From positions 2,108,001 to 2,172,000 of the forward strand of contig JANBVO010000002.1 of assembly GCA_030052745.1 (NCBI GenBank): a stretch of 64,000 nt of DNA, given 5' to 3'. Each line of letters opens with the position of its first letter. Positions within the stretch are counted from its first letter, which is position 1. This document shows positions 12,396 through 21,822 of the stretch, in pieces. The notes beneath the pieces were generated by a model that saw only the letters and a program-made list of their open reading frames with translations, had not been told where the DNA came from and searched no databases. Position numbers and translations under genes: made by a program. The DNA is from Pleurostoma richardsiae (Eukaryota > Ascomycota > Sordariomycetes > Calosphaeriales > Pleurostomataceae).

Positions 12396-14223
12396 TCAAT
12401 ACAGGATGAGGTCGATATCTCTGTCTGCAACCAACAATCAGTATCTACCGTCTGAGCCCGGAAGTTTGGCGGGAAACGCTTACCAACAAAATCTTCCCAG
12501 GACACATTGGCGTTGGATTCACCATACTCATCTCGGTGAGCCCAGAGAGTCTCAAGCACCTTCATACTATGCCGAACCGTGACAATTTGATACATCCCCA
12601 CCATGCGTCCCAGCAAGTTCCTCACTTGCTGCCTGTCAGTCGTCTTCACAGCTCCACACCCTGCGGAGAAGAGGGGGAAGAGGAGAACAATGCCTGGGCA
12701 TGGTCCGTTGAGTAGTTCCACCCCGGAAACAAGCGTCAGAATGCGGTGTACGATCTCTTGTATCTCGTTCGCTGAGGAGGGAAGGCGCCGGACTCTCTGG
12801 TAGATATGCAACATGGCTGCTTGATGGTAGGATTCGTTGATATTGATGTATTCTTCTCTTCGAGCTGGAAGCAAAGTGGCCAAGAGTCCCGACCCCATGT
12901 TGGAATGCCTCGTCTGGGCGGCCACTCGTAACTTCCATATGAGCTCTGAGCATCGTTGTTCTAAACTTGCGGAAGAATGTAGCTCTGTGTTGACCAGTGC
13001 GTGCTCTCGCTCTTTCACAAGAGCACCAATCTCCACGAAAACATGGAAGAGGTCGGCCGAGTAGGCTGTGAACTCATCGATACGTTGACTACGATTCTTC
13101 CCGCCGGCCATATGAAGAGCTTGTTCTGAAATGGAGTCTCCGGGAGGGGAACCGGACATACTTGCAAGCGCCACAATTGAGACGAAACATCTGGCGATAA
13201 AGGCCCTTGTGGGGTTATCAGACTGCATGCTCCATGCTGATAAATCGCTGTTGAACAGAGAGGCAGCCCCCTCAAGATGCAGCCTCCAAGAGTGGGCCTT
13301 CTTCCCTCCTGCTACGACCTCGGCGTAGCAGAGCATCAAAATGGTCGCCATTGTAGCCTCTGTCGGATAGCCAACAGAATCAGAGAGCCTCGAGCGCAGC
13401 TGTTCGACGGCCACCACTTGCAAAAGGGCCAGCTGCTTCGAACTCTGCGTTAACCCGGCATTGATTCGGTGTACAGCCGCCAGATTAAGCATGGAAGCCA
13501 TGACATGAGACGTATCGGCTGCCATGGGCATGAATGTCGCGCAAAAGTCTCTCTTGACGACTTCGTCACAGGAAAAAGAATCTACGGCGTGGGTGAAGTA
13601 GTCGAGGAGCGACTTGTACGCCGACGGAAGGCCGGGCAGGAAAGACGGAGTCGCCACCATGGGCGGCAACAGTCTTCCTTGGTGACGAACCACTAGGGCC
13701 TCTGAAGAAATCTGCAACTCCTGCCCGCAGAGCCCACCTGCAGAAGGCTCTGGCAGAGGTTCCGGTTGGATGGCAGCCGCTGGCGCCACGGCCATCGGCT
13801 CAGCGATTCCATATACGAAGGGTGCGTCAGGGCGAGAATTTTCTGTTCTCTGCTGTCAGCGCTAGTCGACATGCCAGTCGGCCTGGATGGATCACCTTTG
13901 GAATCTGCGTGTGTTGTCTGAATGCGCACAACCGGTGTAGACTGGCCAGTCGTGCCTGACATGCACTGCCCGAAGGTCGATCTGCGGAAGGGCCGGCCGC
14001 CCCATGTGATGCGGAGCCCGTACTGGCATGTCCGCCCGTGACTCCGGCAGACATCACAGACAGGTCGCTGCTCGTCGCATTTCCGGTGATGCCGTCGACA
14101 AGGAAGGCAGCCCGACCTAGATCGGGGCGTGCATCTCTTCTTCCGCGTTGAATCATTCATCTCAGGAGCAGCTAGGATGGCGTCCACTCTTCGGGCAAGC
14201 CCGGTACAGCTGTGCCTGTCCAA
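12396..14223 (-). CDS. Zn2Cys6 transcription factor
   Basis: A nuclear binuclear-zinc-cluster regulator. The cluster is complete near the N-terminus (Cys39, 42, 49, 56, 59, 66: C-x2-C-x6-C-x6-C-x2-C-x6-C), preceded by a basic stretch (RKKRCTPRSR). The rest resembles the Fungal_trans_2 type (LLDYFTHAVDSFSCDE, HRINAGLTQSSKQLALLQ, ATILMLCYAEV). The last exon is 29 nt: intron 12483-12425 (GTAAGC...GCAG) joins SWEDFV to DRDIDLILY and a stop. Without this intron the frame runs on antisense through the amidohydrolase. The junction between the finger and the body is not certain; I favour an intron of about 13895-13738. An alternative start is the Met at residue 22. The gene converges on the amidohydrolase, with 58 bp between stops. 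Confidence 0.85.
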
Positions 14224-14998
14224 GTGAATGCAGGTATGTCGACAAGTTCCATGCCTTGCCTCGCCATGTCACCGTTGAGAAAGGGAGAGGACGAGGCGCC
14301 GTACGGTATGCGCTACTCGAAGGATGGGGTCTTTGGACTCGGGACAATTGACGAAGTCATTAGCACTGCTTAGTCATGCGGAAAGCTAAGAAATCACGTG
14401 TACCCCCGGAGCCAGACCCATCCCGTATGCATTGCGCGGTCATTTCACTCTACAATTTTACTGCACAGGTCCTAGTTACCAATAGAAGCCGTACCTATGG
14501 GTGTCTGAAGCGGGGCGGAATTCTAGCCTCTAGGTACTGTCAACTTACGAGCACATCACCGGCGCAGGATCCAACGTTGCTCCCTGTCTGGGAAGTGCTC
14601 AAGGCGCCTGTGACAGGAGCCTCTCTGTAGATTTTCCCTGGAGTACCTTACCCAGGTACATTAGGTACCTTCCCTAAGGTTTCTTGGTCACTTTGCTGCG
14701 TTGATCAGAACTACCAGACGACGGTAACCCCGGGCACCTTGGTCGGCAGCTCCTGCTACTTCTCGCATCGCCTCGAGCTTCGGCCGTATTGGGAAACGAG
14801 ATTATTCGCTCCTGACATGATCCCGGAGATATATTGACATTCTGTTCGGGAACCAACCGCCGAGGCAAGCACAGCTCGAGCAGGTAGGAATGTCGCATAC
14901 TGTAGACTACCTAGGTACAGTCAAAGAGTCATACCTCCCGCAGCTCAAGGATAATGTGCGAAAAGGCGCCGATAATTCCCTCAGCTGATGTAAGGCAG

Positions 14999-15052
14999 GT
15001 AAGGTATCTACCTGATAGGTACCTGGTAGGTATCTAAAGTACCTACCTTCAC
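14999..15052. repeat. Clustered AGGTA/TACCT words
   Basis: A dense cluster of AGGTA, its complement TACCT and the palindrome GGTACC in degenerate order. A similar cluster lies at 20335-20445, in front of the second copy of the same small gene. Short palindromic arrays like this are common in sordariomycete intergenic DNA; a regulatory role is not shown. Confidence 0.55.
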
Positions 15053-15310
15053 TCCCATGACTCTGTTCTCCAAAGTGATGCTCTTCCTCAAAAAGAAAGC
15101 ACGTCCCACAACCAGGCTCCCCAGCTGCCGTCGTCAACTCTGGGTATATGCCCTAAGGAAGCGTCACGGTGAAGAGACATTTTCCTCATCCACCCTTGGA
15201 TTCTGCTGAGTACTTGAGGATACGATCCAAGCATATATCTGACACAACACCCGGGTCTTCCTTCACGCATCAAGCCTAGACTCCTTTCTCCTAAGCTCAT
15301 TCTTTTGAGG

Positions 15311-15417
15311 TTAGCCGCAAGATATACTGATATACTGGTACCCACAGCAGCAACGGCAACAACAACACTAGAAGCAACAGCACCGGTAGCAAGAGCACAA
15401 GCACCAGAACAAGCACC
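15311..15417 (+). repeat. CAA/CAG-rich 5' leader, copy A
   Basis: A leader that begins TTAGCCGCAAGATATACTGA and runs through degenerate CAG/CAA/CAC triplets directly into the ATG at 15418. The same opening words and triplet run precede the related gene at 20876, and the opening words alone recur at 19381. Unstructured CAA-rich leaders are known to favour translation in other systems; that role here is inference. Confidence 0.6.
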
Positions 15418-15810
15418 ATGACCATCGCCGAGAACATCTCTTCCACTTTCTCCTCCCTCCCTTCTCTGGTGGCAGCCGCCCTCCCTGCCACGCCGGCGCG
15501 TCCGGCTGCATCTCATCCTTTCTTTTCGTCCTCCACTCCGTCGGGCCCTTTTCCGTGCTGGAGAGTCGTTTTGTGGAGCTGCGACTATTTCCTGGTGGCC
15601 CTAGTGATCGCATTTTATGTGCCTCGCCGCTCGCCACTTGCCGGCCCGTTCGCCGAGTTCCGGTTGCTTGGAGGCTGGTCTCTCTGGAGGGAGCAGGAGA
15701 AGGAAGGGAAGAAGGACGAGAACAAGGGCGAGGGCGAAGGTAAGGCGAAGGATAATAACGAGGATGAGAATAAGACTAAGAACGAGGAGAACGAGGAGAA
15801 CGATATGTAA
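15418..15810 (+). CDS. Small single-span membrane protein, paralogue A (unknown function)
   Basis: I do not recognise this gene. It encodes 130 aa and has no intron. The N-terminus (MTIAENISSTFSSLPSLVAA) is a Ser/Ala-rich amphipathic stretch. A hydrophobic span follows at about residues 47-67 (WSCDYFLVALVIAFYV), and the C-terminal 35 residues are almost only Lys, Glu, Asp, Asn and Gly. It is clearly related to the gene at 20876-21223: both start MT(I/F)AE..SS..SSLP.LVAAALPA, and their leaders and upstream DNA are related too. The C-termini have diverged completely. Conservation of the N-terminal frame between two diverged copies is the best evidence that it is coding. Confidence 0.55.
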   Translation: MTIAENISSTFSSLPSLVAAALPATPARPAASHPFFSSSTPSGPFPCWRVVLWSCDYFLVALVIAFYVPRRSPLAGPFAEFRLLGGWSLWREQEKEGKKDENKGEGEGKAKDNNEDENKTKNEENEENDM

Positions 15811-17908
15811 ACAAGAGTTCTTTCCCACTAATATATGGAAAGTGGCGACGCCAAGCTGTCCAAGGGCGGGCTCATGATGTGAGCAGTCCAACTTACATTT
15901 TATGCGGTGCAATGTTTCTGCATGAGGAGTCTTGAAGTCCTAGTAAAGATCACCGATCTATCTAAGCTCTGAAGCGACTGTTTTGTAGGCTCGCCTCCCT
16001 CGATAGTGCCATCAACGAATTCATTCTACCCAGCCTAGTACCCAAGACTCTTCCGTGACGAGTCCGCAAAGCATCAAGGTGATTAGACATCAACCCGGGT
16101 CTTCACCAGACCATGTGTATTTTGCATATTCGTCCTTTGTCCAGCCGTGGAAGATGTGCGCGATGGGCAGGATTCGAATTCACAATCCGACTGGTGGGGA
16201 AAGAGTTGACGAACAGTAAGCCCTATCGACCTCCTCAGGAAGACCTAGTAGATAGAGGGATTAGCAGTCGTAGCGTCCATTGTTATGCCCGCCATCGGAC
16301 TCGCAAACGGCGTTCCTGCATGTACCACAGGTGCCGCGTCGACGCCCACTCGCATGCGTCACGGATATACTCGGTCTGAGTGGTGTATCTAAGCTGGGGC
16401 CTGGCATCGCCATTCTAGTCTTCCGCCGGCAGCGGCGCTGGCCAGCACCTAGTGCCAGTTCGGCCGAGTGTCTCAATTTGCACGGTCTCTTCACGATTTT
16501 GGGAAGGGCAATCTGGAGGATACCGTCCGATCGCCCGGGTCAAGAATCAGTTCTGGCTTTGAACGGAGCTCCATGGCATCTACCAGAGCATCCTGATCAT
16601 CCTGAGCTCGGAAAAGGACTCTGGCTCCCTCGCAATCTCTCTCGCTTTCTCTCTCGCTGTCAGCCAGGCGGCGCATTCCGAGCCGTTTATAGATCAGTAC
16701 TGGGCACCCCTGATCAGTCACTACGCCTGATCGAGTGGGGATAGGCGCGGGGGAGCGAAAACCAGGACAGCCTTACTAACAAACATTGTGACGTCGGTCT
16801 ACTGCACAGCGCCACTGCATCCTTCAGCCCAAACACCCTACTTACCCCCGATGTTCAGACGAAGATGGTAGACGGGCGAATAACCTCAGCTTGAAGGATC
16901 TGGCTGGTACTTGTTCTCGGCAGTGTATGAGTGACCGGCCAGGGTTACAGGAGAGGGCTCCGCCAGTCAAGACATGAAAACATCGCCGTCGGTATATTTC
17001 CCTTTGGACTATGCGCCACCCGAAGGATGCCGGACAACCACAGTCTAGCAATGCCATCAGTCTATCTTGTACGAAGGGAAGTTGTGGAAACGGCTCTGCC
17101 TGACGAGGAGCTCTCAACAATAGCAAACTCACGACCCAGCGCCATCTCTCTGCGAGTTGCAGGAGTGCAGAAGCGCCGTGAAGAGCTCCGTGAAGACAGT
17201 CCAAGGCGAAGTCCTCTTGCCGTGGTGATTAGCTCTCCGCTAGTGCCGCATCTTTGTTGTCGCCTATCCATGGACGATCCCGCAGCAGCTGCTCACTGCC
17301 TCAGCTCATCCTGGGGTCTCCTACGGTACCGGAGAGTCGGGCTTAAGCCTTACAAATGCCGGCAGGACCAAGCCTGGGAATGCATCGCTGCAAAGCCCGC
17401 TGCCGAGCGTGCTAACATGTGTTTGGAATCCTGACCTATCGCCTTCTTGGCCCCCAACAATGACTTGGCAGACGGACCGCCAGATGGACCGCTAAGCCAC
17501 TGCCGTCTCAACCCGGCCAGTTGCAAATGGTGGGGCGTTCTCCGATGGACTCATGCGAATGCGAACCCGACTTTCTCAGCTCCCCAAAATTTGCTCGTCT
17601 GTATCGTTCATTTTGCTCGGGAAACGAGGAGCATGGATGCGTAACTACGGTACAGTCATGACGGATCGTGAGAGCGCCATGGGACCTTGCACTACTTTTG
17701 TGAGATTACACGACCTCCAATAAAGTAGAGCAATGGACACTTCTGGGGTACATACTCCGCTGGGGTCCGGGAGGAAGAGAGCAGCTCTCCGAGAAACATA
17801 CGGAGCATAAATATGAGCCAACTTTCCCCCTCTTGGGTCTCGCTATGCCCTGGACTCCCAGTCCCTGTTGGAGTCTCCGTCTAGTACAGTACAGTCTACA
17901 AGTCAAGA
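15811..17908. other. Gene-poor intergenic region
   Basis: About 2.1 kb with only short, low-quality open frames on both strands. I could not match any of them to a protein family. A tRNA-like T-loop word near 16170 does not fold into a tRNA. The last 200 bp hold the promoter of the secreted hydrolase. Confidence 0.5.
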
Positions 17909-19290
17909 ATGATGCATTTGACGTACGGCTTGCTGTCGTTGGGCGGCCTGCTCGCGGGCACAGTACGCTTTATCTCTTCTGTCCTCGACGAAACCTGCTA
18001 ACAAGACCAAAGCTTGCCCAAACCATCAACATCACCGGAGACGTCATGTGGCCCCTGTCCTCTGACGGGCAGTTCGCCTTCCAGCTAGCCGAGATCCTCT
18101 CCCTCTCAAATGGCGGCGGCGCCAACACTGGTGAGGTCCTCCGCGCGGCGACCCAGATCACCGCGGGTGATTTTGAATCGTTCTACTCGGAGTTCAAGTT
18201 CCTTGCCGATGCAATCCACGAGCTGGGCGTCACCGCTGAGTCGGCCGGCTTCACGGTGTCGGCGCGGGATGCCTACTTCCGCTCCTCGACCTACTATAGA
18301 GCAGCGGACTTCTTCCTGCACGGTAACCTCAGCGACCCACGGCTCACAACGCTGTGGGACTCCCAGTTGGCCGACTTTGCAAAGGCCATCAGCCTGCTCC
18401 CCATCCCCGGCGAGAAGATCGTGGTCCAAGCGTCCAACTTCACCGTCCCCCTTTACTTCTTCCCCGGCAAGGCGCCAGGCTCGTCGTGTGGCGCCAAGCT
18501 GCCCACTATCCTCGTCGGCACCGGATACGATGCCCCGCAAGAGGACATGTACCACTCGATGTGTACGCAGATCGTGGCACGGGGTTGGAACTGTGCGACG
18601 TACGAAGGTCCCGGCCAGTCCACAGTCCGACGGCAACAGGGCCTCGGCTTCACGCCAGAGTGGTGGACCGTCGTCACCCCTATTGTGGACTACTTCAAAA
18701 CGCGGCCCGACGTCGACATGTCACGCCTCGTGCTTGAGGGCGTCTCGTTCGGTGGCCAGTTGGCGCCCCGGGCGGCAGTCCACGACGACCGCTTCGCCGC
18801 CGTCGTGCTTGTCGACGGAATTTGGAGCGTCTATGACTACATCACGAGCCAGTTCCCATCGCAGTTGTTGGACCCGCTCAATGCGGGCAACTCAACGGCT
18901 TTCGACACGATCGTCTGGGAATTATACAGTAGCTCGTTGGTGTCGACGCAGTTCCGCTGGGTCATCGATCAGGGCCTATTTGCGTTCAACACAAGAAGCC
19001 CGTACGACTTCTTCATTCAGCTGAAGACGTACACTTTGGACGACAGCATCCTCAGGAACGTGACGGCTCCGATCTTTGTTGCGGATGGACAGGACGATAC
19101 GGTCGCGCCGGGACAGGCGGAGCAGGTATATGAGGCTCTCAATGAGGAGGCCGGCTATTACGTCTTCAAGACCGAGCTCGGTGCCGGCGAGCATTGTCAG
19201 ATTGGAGCGGAGGCGCAACTCGCCATGATCGCCTTGGACTGGCTGGCTAACGTGTTCAACGGCGTCAACGCTACCAGTGCGATGTTGTGA
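17909..19290 (+). CDS. Secreted alpha/beta hydrolase (esterase/DUF1100-like)
   Basis: A serine hydrolase probably exported from the cell. I place the start at 17909, because a 50-nt intron (17963-18012, GTACGC, CTAAC branch) joins the hydrophobic leader MMHLTYGLLSLGGLLAGT to LAQTINITGD, giving a normal signal peptide and a 443-aa protein. The unspliced frame from 17833 has no leader and is less likely. The catalytic triad is visible: Ser263 in the nucleophile elbow GVSFGG, Asp in ADGQDDTVAP and His in GAGEHCQ. The cap region (TLWDSQLADFAKAISLLPIPGEKIVV) resembles dipeptidyl-peptidase-like and 2,6-dihydropseudooxynicotine-hydrolase-like enzymes. Several N-glycosylation sequons (NIT, NFT, NST, NVT) fit secretion. 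The substrate is unknown. Confidence 0.87.
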
Positions 19291-19380
19291 TGGATCCCTA
19301 TCGGAGCGGAGGTCGACTGAAGTATAGAGCCTTGACCAGTCGGAGGACAAAACAAAGTAGTCATAGAAGAGCCTTGCCGA

Positions 19381-19408
19381 GCCGCAAGATACTGACATAC
19401 TGACACCA
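19381..19408 (+). repeat. Orphan copy of the small-gene leader motif
   Basis: The words GCCGCAAGATACTGACATAC and TGACACC are identical to the start of the leader at 20777 and close to that at 15314. Here they are not followed by a CAA/CAG run or by a related reading frame, so this is probably a relic of a third copy or a seeding repeat. Confidence 0.6.
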
Positions 19409-20334
19409 CAGGCAGGGGGATACGCACCAGCGATTGCTGCGGCCATGTATAACCAGCAACATCCGGTCCTCTAGATAGTCGCTTCTTCACTCACTCTTCA
19501 ACTTGACCGCTCTGTCCCATTACCTCATTGGTGAAGTATGCCGATACACTGACGAACCATCGTGATATCTCAGTTCTGCGGTTCAATCCTGTGGCCTAGT
19601 TCGCAAATATGATTACTGGGCGTGTTGCTGAGGACTTTTCTCCAGATATGGGGATATTGGGGTAGGATCGAGACGCCCTCCGTTGATATAGAAGTTGTTG
19701 CTCGTAAAATCCGGATGATTAGGAGACTGCATGTCTCTGAGCTGCCTGTGTTGGAGGACGTCGTGCGCAAAACCTGCTGAAGAAGCCGAGAATCACGGTA
19801 GATAGATTCGGGGTCCTTCGTATTGTGTGTTATTGAAGGAGTGGACTGTGCGGCGAGTTGGGCTCAGACTGGCATCCGCCGAGAAAGAAGTTGGATCGAA
19901 GTGCGTCCACTGCAGGCCCAGTCAATTTTGGCTGCTCCCTGAAAGCATGACAAGAGTGAGCTCACAAGCTGAGGCGTTCCTTCTGACTGCCATGGAGAGA
20001 TCGACGCCAAGCTTTCTGTTCGACCGATTCAAACAATAGGACGGAGATTGGAGGATCCGCAGCCAGCGAAGGTGACGAGTAACGGAACAGCGCCAGGAAA
20101 CAGAAGCCTCTCGTGCTACAGTCTCCGAGAACACCAGATAGCTGGGAGATCCGCCACGCATACACCTAGATAGCCAGGTCGGTACGAGCGGGCGGACGTT
20201 TCCTGCATCTGGCAGGAATGAGCTTCTAATGCGACTGTAGGTGGCAGTCAAGAACTTGTGGGTTTCCTCGACACAACAAGATGTGGAAGACAACTTACTT
20301 AGGAACCTCGGGAACTGTACATGCTGCAAGGACC

Positions 20335-20445
20335 TAAGGTAGCAGGGCACCTACCTTACCTACATGGTAGGTAAGTACCTTCCTTATCTTTATTCATCAC
20401 CTGCCTGGTAGCCGTATACCTGCCTTAGGTAGCTACCTCAGGCGA
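20335..20445. repeat. Clustered AGGTA/TACCT words, second array
   Basis: Repeated CTACCT, GGTAGG and AGGTA words in both orientations upstream of paralogue B, matching in style and position the array at 14999-15052 upstream of paralogue A. Confidence 0.55.
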
Positions 20446-20776
20446 AGTACCGCTTGTACACTTACTCTACCATCGAGACTGACCACTCCAAGATGATGCT
20501 CTTCCAAAGTCAGAAGGCGCATCCCGTAACCGAGCTGCCATTGCTGCACAACGACGTGCAGTGGAGTTGCCGTTCTTGCCCTCAAGAAGCGTCATCGTGA
20601 AGCGCTCGCTTTCCCTCATCGACTGTGGGTCCGAGCAGGTTCTTCCTCGGATCTCAGACGGCAAGAGCGTCGCACGGGTTCGATGAAGGCAGGCACGATG
20701 GAACAACCTCTGAATGGTATAAGATCCGTCTTCTCCCAACTTCGTTGTCAAGTCCGAACTTGTTTCTTTTGAATCA

Positions 20777-20875
20777 GCCGCAAGATACTGACATACTGAC
20801 ACCGACAGCAGCAGCAGCAGCAGCAACAACAACAACAACAACAACAACAACACCACCACCACCGCCACCACCACC
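20777..20875 (+). repeat. CAG/CAA/CAC triplet leader, copy B
   Basis: After the shared opening words come nearly pure CAG repeats, then CAA repeats, then CAC/CCG triplets that end exactly at the ATG at 20876. In the gene's own frame the run would read Ser/Asn/Thr. A second frame ends in TGA overlapping the ATG. Purity is higher than in copy A, so it is either younger or actively slipping. Confidence 0.7.
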
Positions 20876-21223
20876 ATGACCTTCGCCGAGGAATTCTCTT
20901 CCGCTCTCTCCTCCCTCCCCACCCTGGTGGCAGCCGCCCTCCCTGCCCCGACAACCTGCCCGGTCTCTCCTGGCCCCCCCTCGGTCCCGCCCTGCCCTGT
21001 CGGTTCGTTCTGGGCCGCCTGGGCCCCGGAGTCCGGCTGGCTCGGCTGGTTCAGCCTCTTCTCCTCCCTCCTCCTCGCCGCGGCGGGCCTGGGCGGCGCC
21101 TGGGCGGTCCTCCGCGGTCGGCCTGTTGGCCGAGTTTCTATTGCTTGGGGGTTGGTCTCGGTGGAGGTGTGGGGGGATCAGGGGAGGAGCAGGGAGCACC
21201 ACGCGGGCGCCCAGACAGTGTAG
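20876..21223 (+). CDS. Small single-span membrane protein, paralogue B (unknown function)
   Basis: A 115-aa product without introns, related to the gene at 15418. The shared N-terminus is MTFAEEFSSALSSLPTLVAA. It continues with a Pro/Cys-rich segment, then a strongly hydrophobic span at about residues 56-82 (WLGWFSLFSSLLLAAAGLGG) and a short polar tail with Arg and His. Unlike paralogue A it has no acidic-lysine tail. The family is unknown to me. It could be a tail-anchored or signal-anchored protein, but a fast-evolving orphan or a non-coding duplicated block cannot be excluded. Confidence 0.5.
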   Translation: MTFAEEFSSALSSLPTLVAAALPAPTTCPVSPGPPSVPPCPVGSFWAAWAPESGWLGWFSLFSSLLLAAAGLGGAWAVLRGRPVGRVSIAWGLVSVEVWGDQGRSREHHAGAQTV

Positions 21224-21822
21224 TTTTTGGTTTTTTTTGGTCCGTCATCTTCTTTCCTTTTGCTCCTTTTTTTAAAAAAAAAAAAAAATAGAATAGAGAC
21301 CTGTGATCTCCGAGTCTAAGCTCCTCACAATCGTCATTTGTACGGCCTAGTGCGTAAACCTTGGCCAGGTGACTGTAAGTTCTCACATCAACCAAGAGAC
21401 TTCTAACCTCCGGGTATTTTGATGGCTTTCTTCTGGGTAAGTTTGCTTCATGCTTGGATCGCATCTATCTGCGACTCTGGGCAGCATTATACCAATTACA
21501 GCTACCTCAATGATTTCAACCCTTGGGTCGAACCTACATGTAACCTTATGCGATTCCTGGGCCATGACACATCTAAATCTTCAAACACGAGAAAGTAGTA
21601 CCGAAAAGATTGAAGAGCGGCGCCTCGAGTATGGAGGATATAAGTGATTGGAATGCCGCGTACGCTACCGCCCCCATCTTCCTCACCTCCTCACTTTCAT
21701 GATCGTTCATGTTTCAAAGCGGCTCTTGCCGTTTTCACAGTTACACTCTTGTGTCCTTAAAAAAAAAAAAATAGCTCCTCAGCTGCAAGCCCACCTTTCT
21801 TCAAACAGTAGCTTTCCCCATA
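21224..21822. other. Intergenic with homopolymer tracts
   Basis: A T-rich stretch followed by a T7-A15 tract at about 21268-21290 lies just downstream of paralogue B, and a second A run lies at about 21758-21770. No gene is supported. Confidence 0.5.

Larger units (their letters stand above)
14224..15417. other. Intergenic with TAGGTACC-type motifs
   Basis: About 1.2 kb upstream of the first small membrane-protein gene. No gene is supported. It contains repeated GGTACCT/AGGTA words near 14640-14680, 14915-14935 and 14999-15052, described separately. Confidence 0.5.
19291..20875. other. Intergenic with leader-like repeat and promoter of paralogue B
   Basis: About 1.6 kb. It holds a leader-like repeat (19381-19408), a cluster of AGGTA/TACCT words (20335-20445) and a stretch at 20470-20770 that resembles the DNA upstream of paralogue A. 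No protein gene is supported on either strand. Confidence 0.5.

Noticed and set aside
12600-13330. Short plus-strand frames opposite the Zn2Cys6 factor
   Set aside because: Antisense shadows of the conserved regulator body.
16130-16215. Possible tRNA on the minus strand (GAATTCGAATCC word)
   Set aside because: No acceptor or anticodon stem can be formed around the T-loop-like word.
20625-20879. Frame ending in poly-Ala, poly-Thr and poly-Pro that overlaps the paralogue B start by ATGA
   Set aside because: The homopolymers are just the triplet leader read in another frame; no such frame is kept in copy A. An upstream-ORF role is possible but unsupported.
20777-21290. Paralogue B as a retrocopy because of the A15 tract downstream
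   Set aside because: The related DNA extends upstream beyond any transcript start, including promoter arrays, which argues for DNA-level duplication.
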